Positions 15,558 through 18,305 of a stretch of DNA of 18,305 bases are shown piece after piece; positions within the stretch are counted from its first letter, which is position 1; each line of letters starts with the position of its first letter. The position numbers were made by a program, and so were the translations under genes. The stretch is from NCBI GenBank assembly GCA_910577085.1, contig CAJTLE010000051.1, positions 1 through 18,305 of the forward strand, read 5' to 3'. The notes beneath the pieces were generated by a model. That model searched no databases. It saw only the letters and a program-made list of their open reading frames with translations, and was not told the DNA's origin. The stretch comes from an uncultured Allobaculum sp. (GTDB lineage: Bacteria; Bacillota_I; Bacilli_A; Erysipelotrichales; Erysipelotrichaceae).

Positions 15558-15562
15558 AAAAT

Positions 15563-16900
15563 ATGTCATTTCTTGAAAAATGTTTCCATCTCAAGGAAAA
15601 GAAAACCACGGTTAAGACTGAGATCGTTGCCGGCTTAACTACATTCCTTGCGATGGCCTACATCCTGGGTGTTAACCCAATGATCCTGTCCGATGCAGGA
15701 ATGGATGTAGAAGCTGTTTTCATGGCTACCGCCATTTCTTCAGCAATTGCCTGCTTCCTGATGGGCTTTTTGGCTAACTATCCAGTAGCTCTGTCTGCTG
15801 GTATGGGTGTAAACGCCCTGTTTGCCTACACTGTCTGCCTGGGTATGGGTTATTCCTGGCAGGCTGCTCTGGCTGCTGTATTTATTTCCGGTATCGTTTT
15901 CGTTGTGATTTCGGTTACTGGCATCCGTAAGAAAATCATCGACTCGATTCCTGTCCAGCTCAAACTTGCTATTGGTGCTGGTATTGGTTTCTTCATCGCC
16001 TTCGTCGGCCTGAAAAATTCCGGAATCATCATTGCCAACGAATCTACTTTCGTTGGAATCGGTGACCTGTCAGATCCAACGGTTCTGTTATCCATCTTCG
16101 GTGTCCTGGCTACAATCGTCTGCGTGGTTCGTAAAGTTCCAGCCGGCGTATTCGTCGGTCTGGTGATCACTGCGATTGCCGGTGTTATTCTTGGTCTTTG
16201 CGGCTTTGAAGGCATGCCTGCAATCAATGGACTTTTCACCACTCACTTCAACATGAGTGCTGCCGGCGCGTTCATGAGTGGATTTAGCGAACTGTTCGCT
16301 CACCCATTCAACGCTTTAGTGATTATTTTCTCTTTCTTATTCGTAGACTTCTTCGATACAGCTGGTACTTTGGTTGCCATCGGTAACGAAATCGGTCTGG
16401 TTAACGAGAAAGGTGAACTTGAAAATGCAGAACAGGCTCTGTTAGCTGACTCCATCGGTACTTGCATCGGTGCTGCTTTAGGTACTTCTACTGTAACCAG
16501 CTTCGTTGAATCTTCTTCTGGTGTTGGTGTAGGCGGACGTACTGGCCTGACTGCGGTTACAACGGGCGTCCTGTTTATCCTGTCCATCTTCATTTCCCCA
16601 CTGATTCTGGGTCTGATTACCAATGCGGTTACAGCTCCTGCCCTGATCATTGTAGGTGTCATGATGGCTCAGCAGCTGCGCAGCATCCAGTGGGATGATC
16701 TGGTGATCGCAATTCCAGCGTTCATCACAGTTATCTCCATGATCCTGACATATTCCATCTCCGACGGTATTGCTTTCGGATTCATTGCCTACACAGTCGC
16801 AATGATTGCTGCTGGCAAAACCAAAGAAATTCATCCGACAGTATGGATCCTGATGGTGATCTTCGTGATCTACTTCGCTTCTCCATACTTCGCAATCTAA
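15563..16900 (+). CDS. NCS2 family purine permease (AzgA/PbuG type, hypoxanthine/guanine)
   Basis: Proton-coupled nucleobase importer of the inner membrane. The 445 residues are strongly hydrophobic, enough for 12-14 membrane spans. Signatures of the AzgA/PbuG branch are visible: NYPVALSAGMGVNALFAY (72-89), DFFDTAGTLVAIGNE (about 262-276) and TSFVESSSGVGVGGRTG (about 312-328). These favour hypoxanthine, guanine or adenine over uracil or xanthine; the exact substrate is not decidable here. The start is set by GAGGAGG before the ATG at 15563. It has its own promoter and terminator, so it is monocistronic. The codon choice is rich in U-ending Ala, Gly and Val codons compared with addA upstream, which may reflect high expression. 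Confidence 0.93.
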   Translation: MSFLEKCFHLKEKKTTVKTEIVAGLTTFLAMAYILGVNPMILSDAGMDVEAVFMATAISSAIACFLMGFLANYPVALSAGMGVNALFAYTVCLGMGYSWQAALAAVFISGIVFVVISVTGIRKKIIDSIPVQLKLAIGAGIGFFIAFVGLKNSGIIIANESTFVGIGDLSDPTVLLSIFGVLATIVCVVRKVPAGVFVGLVITAIAGVILGLCGFEGMPAINGLFTTHFNMSAAGAFMSGFSELFAHPFNALVIIFSFLFVDFFDTAGTLVAIGNEIGLVNEKGELENAEQALLADSIGTCIGAALGTSTVTSFVESSSGVGVGGRTGLTAVTTGVLFILSIFISPLILGLITNAVTAPALIIVGVMMAQQLRSIQWDDLVIAIPAFITVISMILTYSISDGIAFGFIAYTVAMIAAGKTKEIHPTVWILMVIFVIYFASPYFAI

Positions 16901-16915
16901 GTTCCAAGTCTATTC

Positions 16916-16942
16916 AAAACCGGTCTTCGGGCCGGTTTTTTT
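16916..16942 (+). terminator. Terminator of the NCS2 permease gene
   Basis: AACCGG (16918-16923) pairs with CCGGTT (16932-16937), extended by a G-U and a C-G pair and capped by a UUCG tetraloop. A run of seven T starts at 16936. Confidence 0.95.
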
Positions 16943-16976
16943 GTTGGCCAGAAAACATCTAAAACCGTGGATATGC

Positions 16977-17007
16977 AAAAAAGCCAGAACCGGGAAGTGG
17001 TTCTGGC
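16977..17007 (-). terminator. Terminator of the carbohydrate-binding-domain gene
   Basis: A perfect 9-bp stem (GCCAGAACC 16983-16991 with GGTTCTGGC 16999-17007) is followed by six U on the minus strand. It faces the permease terminator 34 nt away, forming a convergent pair. Confidence 0.93.
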
Positions 17008-17088
17008 CAGGGAAGGAAGGAAAGCAGATGTTTTTCATCTGTAAGACGTATATCGGATTGTCAGCAGGTCTTTATCTATGGCTCCAAA

Positions 17089-18178
17089 TTAAAGAGCTGC
17101 TGTTGTTTTTGTTGCAGAGGAAGTTGTATCTTCCTGGTTTTTGTTCTGGTTATTCTGACCATTCTGTGTGTTCTGGCCATTCTGGTTGTTCTGAGACTTT
17201 TTGCTGGAACGGCCCTGTTTCTGGCTGCCGGCGTTTCCGTTTTCGAAGTTGCCTGGCATTTGAGGGCGTTCGCCATTGCCGAAGTCAAAGTCTTCCGGCA
17301 TCTCTGGACGCTCACCATTGCCAAAATCGAAATCTTCTGGCATTTCAGGACGTTCGCCGTTTCCAAAATCAAAGTCTTCTGGCATTTCCGGACGCTGGCC
17401 GTTTTCAAAGTCACCAGGCATCTGGCCGCCGCGGCCGCCAAAATCACCGCCTGGCATACCACCGCGCATGGTCTGAATGTTTCCAACGGTTGTCAGACCT
17501 TCTTCAACAGTGAAGGATTCAACGAGTTCGCCATCGAGGCAGAGTTCAGCATCCGATCCAGCTTTGAGATCTTTGCAGGAAAGAGTCAGAACAGCACTTG
17601 AAGCATTGCCACCTGGCATACCACCCTGTCCCATTTCTGGTCTGGCATTCTGAGGATTGTTTTTGGTGGCAGAATCAGTCGATTCAGAAGAGTTGTTGGT
17701 CTGGTCTTTGGCTGGTGCCTGAGTTGCTTCACTTGTCTTATCTGTTGTAGCAGAAGAAGTGTTGCTCGATGGGTTGTTGAAGGTCAGAATGGTCTTGCCG
17801 CCCTGTTTGAGCTCCAGCTTTTTGAAGGAAGTGCTGGCGTTGATCATGACAGTATTCTGAGCAGCATCGGTTGGTAAAGTAGCTACAGCGGAAAGACCAA
17901 CAATGGTGCCGCCGCTGATCTTGAACTGGGCGTTGTCTTCATCAAAAGCACCTTCTGGTGTTTTTAAAGCCACAACGTTAAGCGTACCGCCTTCCAGATA
18001 CAGGTTGCCATTGGCATCCAGACCATCATTGGAGGAGGAAACAACATTTAAAGTTCCCCCTTTAACGGTCAGATCGTTACCGGCATTGATGCCATCATCG
18101 GTGGCGTTGATGGTGAAGGTTCCGTTTTCAATGGTCAGATCTGCTTTGGATTCGATGCCTTCGTTTTCAGTTGTAATG
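17089..18178 (-). CDS. Carbohydrate-binding domain-containing protein (DUF4353-like), 5' part missing
   Basis: The recognisable frame runs from 18178 to the TAA at 17089-17091, about 360 residues without a start or signal peptide. It opens with three to four beta-helix-like rungs of about 22 residues (GIESKADLTIENGT, GINAGNDLTVKGGT, GLDANGNLYLEGGT, then KISGGTIVG). Next come a Ser/Thr/Asn-rich linker and a small domain (AVLTLSCKDLKAGSDAEL) as in secreted carbohydrate-binding proteins of gut Firmicutes. Three identical 14-residue acidic repeats (RPEMPEDFDFGNGE) follow, then a Gln/Asn/Lys-rich tail. No LPxTG signal is present. Upstream of 18178 the frame stays open to the window edge, but that sequence (RLTEWHC and before) lies in the putative insertion sequence, so the gene is probably interrupted. 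The GTG at 17973 is internal and not a credible start. Confidence 0.75.
17267..17392 (-). repeat. Three 42-bp coding repeats (14 residues each)
   Basis: Units at 17267-17308, 17309-17350 and 17351-17392 encode the same 14 residues. The first two differ at nine bases, all silent third positions. Partial, degenerate units flank the array on both sides. Confidence 0.95.
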
Positions 18179-18195
18179 CAATGCCATTCGGTTAA
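18179..18195 (-). repeat. 17-bp terminal inverted repeat, right copy
   Basis: CAATGCCATTCGGTTAA on the plus strand is the exact reverse complement of 111-127. It marks the border between the carbohydrate-binding-domain gene and foreign sequence to its right. Confidence 0.7.
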
Positions 18196-18305
18196 GCGGA
18201 TAAAACCATGATTTGATTCACAAAAACTGAATACGGCCAGTGCCAGGTCCAGAAAATGCTCGAACCAGCTGAATAATCGACTTAAATTAAGGTCTGTCAG
18301 GTCTG
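18179..18305. mobile_element. End of a putative IS4-like insertion sequence (partial, runs off right edge)
   Basis: The element begins with the 17-bp repeat and continues to the window edge. On the left side of the border the beta-helix protein is recognisable; on the right the same frame encodes unrelated hydrophobic sequence (SRLFSWFEHFLDLALAVF). No transposase motif is visible in the 127 bases present. The inner sequence differs from that of the left-edge element, so these are either the two opposite ends of one IS type or two related elements. Confidence 0.45.

Noticed and set aside
15536..15562. Upstream start for the NCS2 permease at 15536
   Set aside because: The strong GAGGAGG site lies inside this extension and points to the ATG at 15563.
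15508..15562. Purine riboswitch in front of the NCS2 permease
   Set aside because: The leader after the promoter is only about 50 nt and shows none of the conserved aptamer loop sequences; upstream sequence does not fit either.
16941..17513. Plus-strand open frame of 190 codons opposite the carbohydrate-binding gene
   Set aside because: It begins at the permease terminator's U-tract, crosses the minus-strand terminator, and its repeats are the antisense of the 42-bp coding repeats.
18196..18305. The hydrophobic open frame to the right of the 17-bp repeat as the true N-terminus or signal peptide of the carbohydrate-binding protein
   Set aside because: It contains charged residues within the hydrophobic run, has no start codon in view, crosses the shared repeat, and is most simply insertion-sequence DNA; this cannot be settled without the sequence beyond the edge.

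Overview
The window looks like chromosomal DNA of a low-to-moderate GC Bacillota (Firmicutes), most like an Erysipelotrichaceae-type gut bacterium. The evidence is the conserved tilS-hpt-ftsH order, a yitT-rnmV-rsmA-ispE operon, AddAB instead of RecBCD, strong GGAGG-type ribosome sites and many U-tract hairpin terminators. The exact genus cannot be told from the sequence alone. No tRNA, rRNA or CRISPR array was seen.

Layout. (1) Positions 1-127 look like one end of an insertion sequence, closing with a 17-base terminal repeat. (2) Minus strand 254-4442: tilS-hpt-ftsH, a housekeeping operon (tRNA-Ile lysidine synthesis, purine salvage, membrane protease), with a terminator after ftsH and a promoter directly before tilS. 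(3) Minus strand 4672-5595: a solitary, very divergent MreB/actin-fold gene with its own promoter, a repetitive leader and a terminator. (4) Minus strand 5989-9326: yitT, rnmV, rsmA, ispE and a small DUF1146-like membrane protein. Every junction is a stop/start overlap, and a terminator follows. (5) A divergent intergenic region (9327-9635) with a 13-bp tandem repeat in the addB leader. (6) Plus strand 9636-15346: addB-addA, the recombination helicase-nuclease. (7) Plus strand 15563-16900: an NCS2 purine permease with its own promoter and a UUCG-capped terminator. (8) Minus strand 17089 to the right edge: the 3' part of a secreted-type carbohydrate-binding-domain gene. It is cut at its 5' side by the inverse copy of the 17-base repeat seen at the left edge, so the right edge also appears to lie inside an insertion sequence.

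How the genes fit together: most of the window is core information processing (tRNA modification, rRNA methylation, 5S rRNA maturation, recombination), isoprenoid precursor synthesis and purine uptake plus salvage (NCS2 permease and Hpt). No multi-gene novel defence or biosynthetic system is evident. The unusual points are an AddB that seems to have lost both its N-terminal ATP-binding loop and its nuclease residues while keeping the iron-sulfur cysteines, the 13-bp repeat in its leader, the degenerate MreB-like protein, the tilS start and internal insertion, and the mobile-element ends at both edges.
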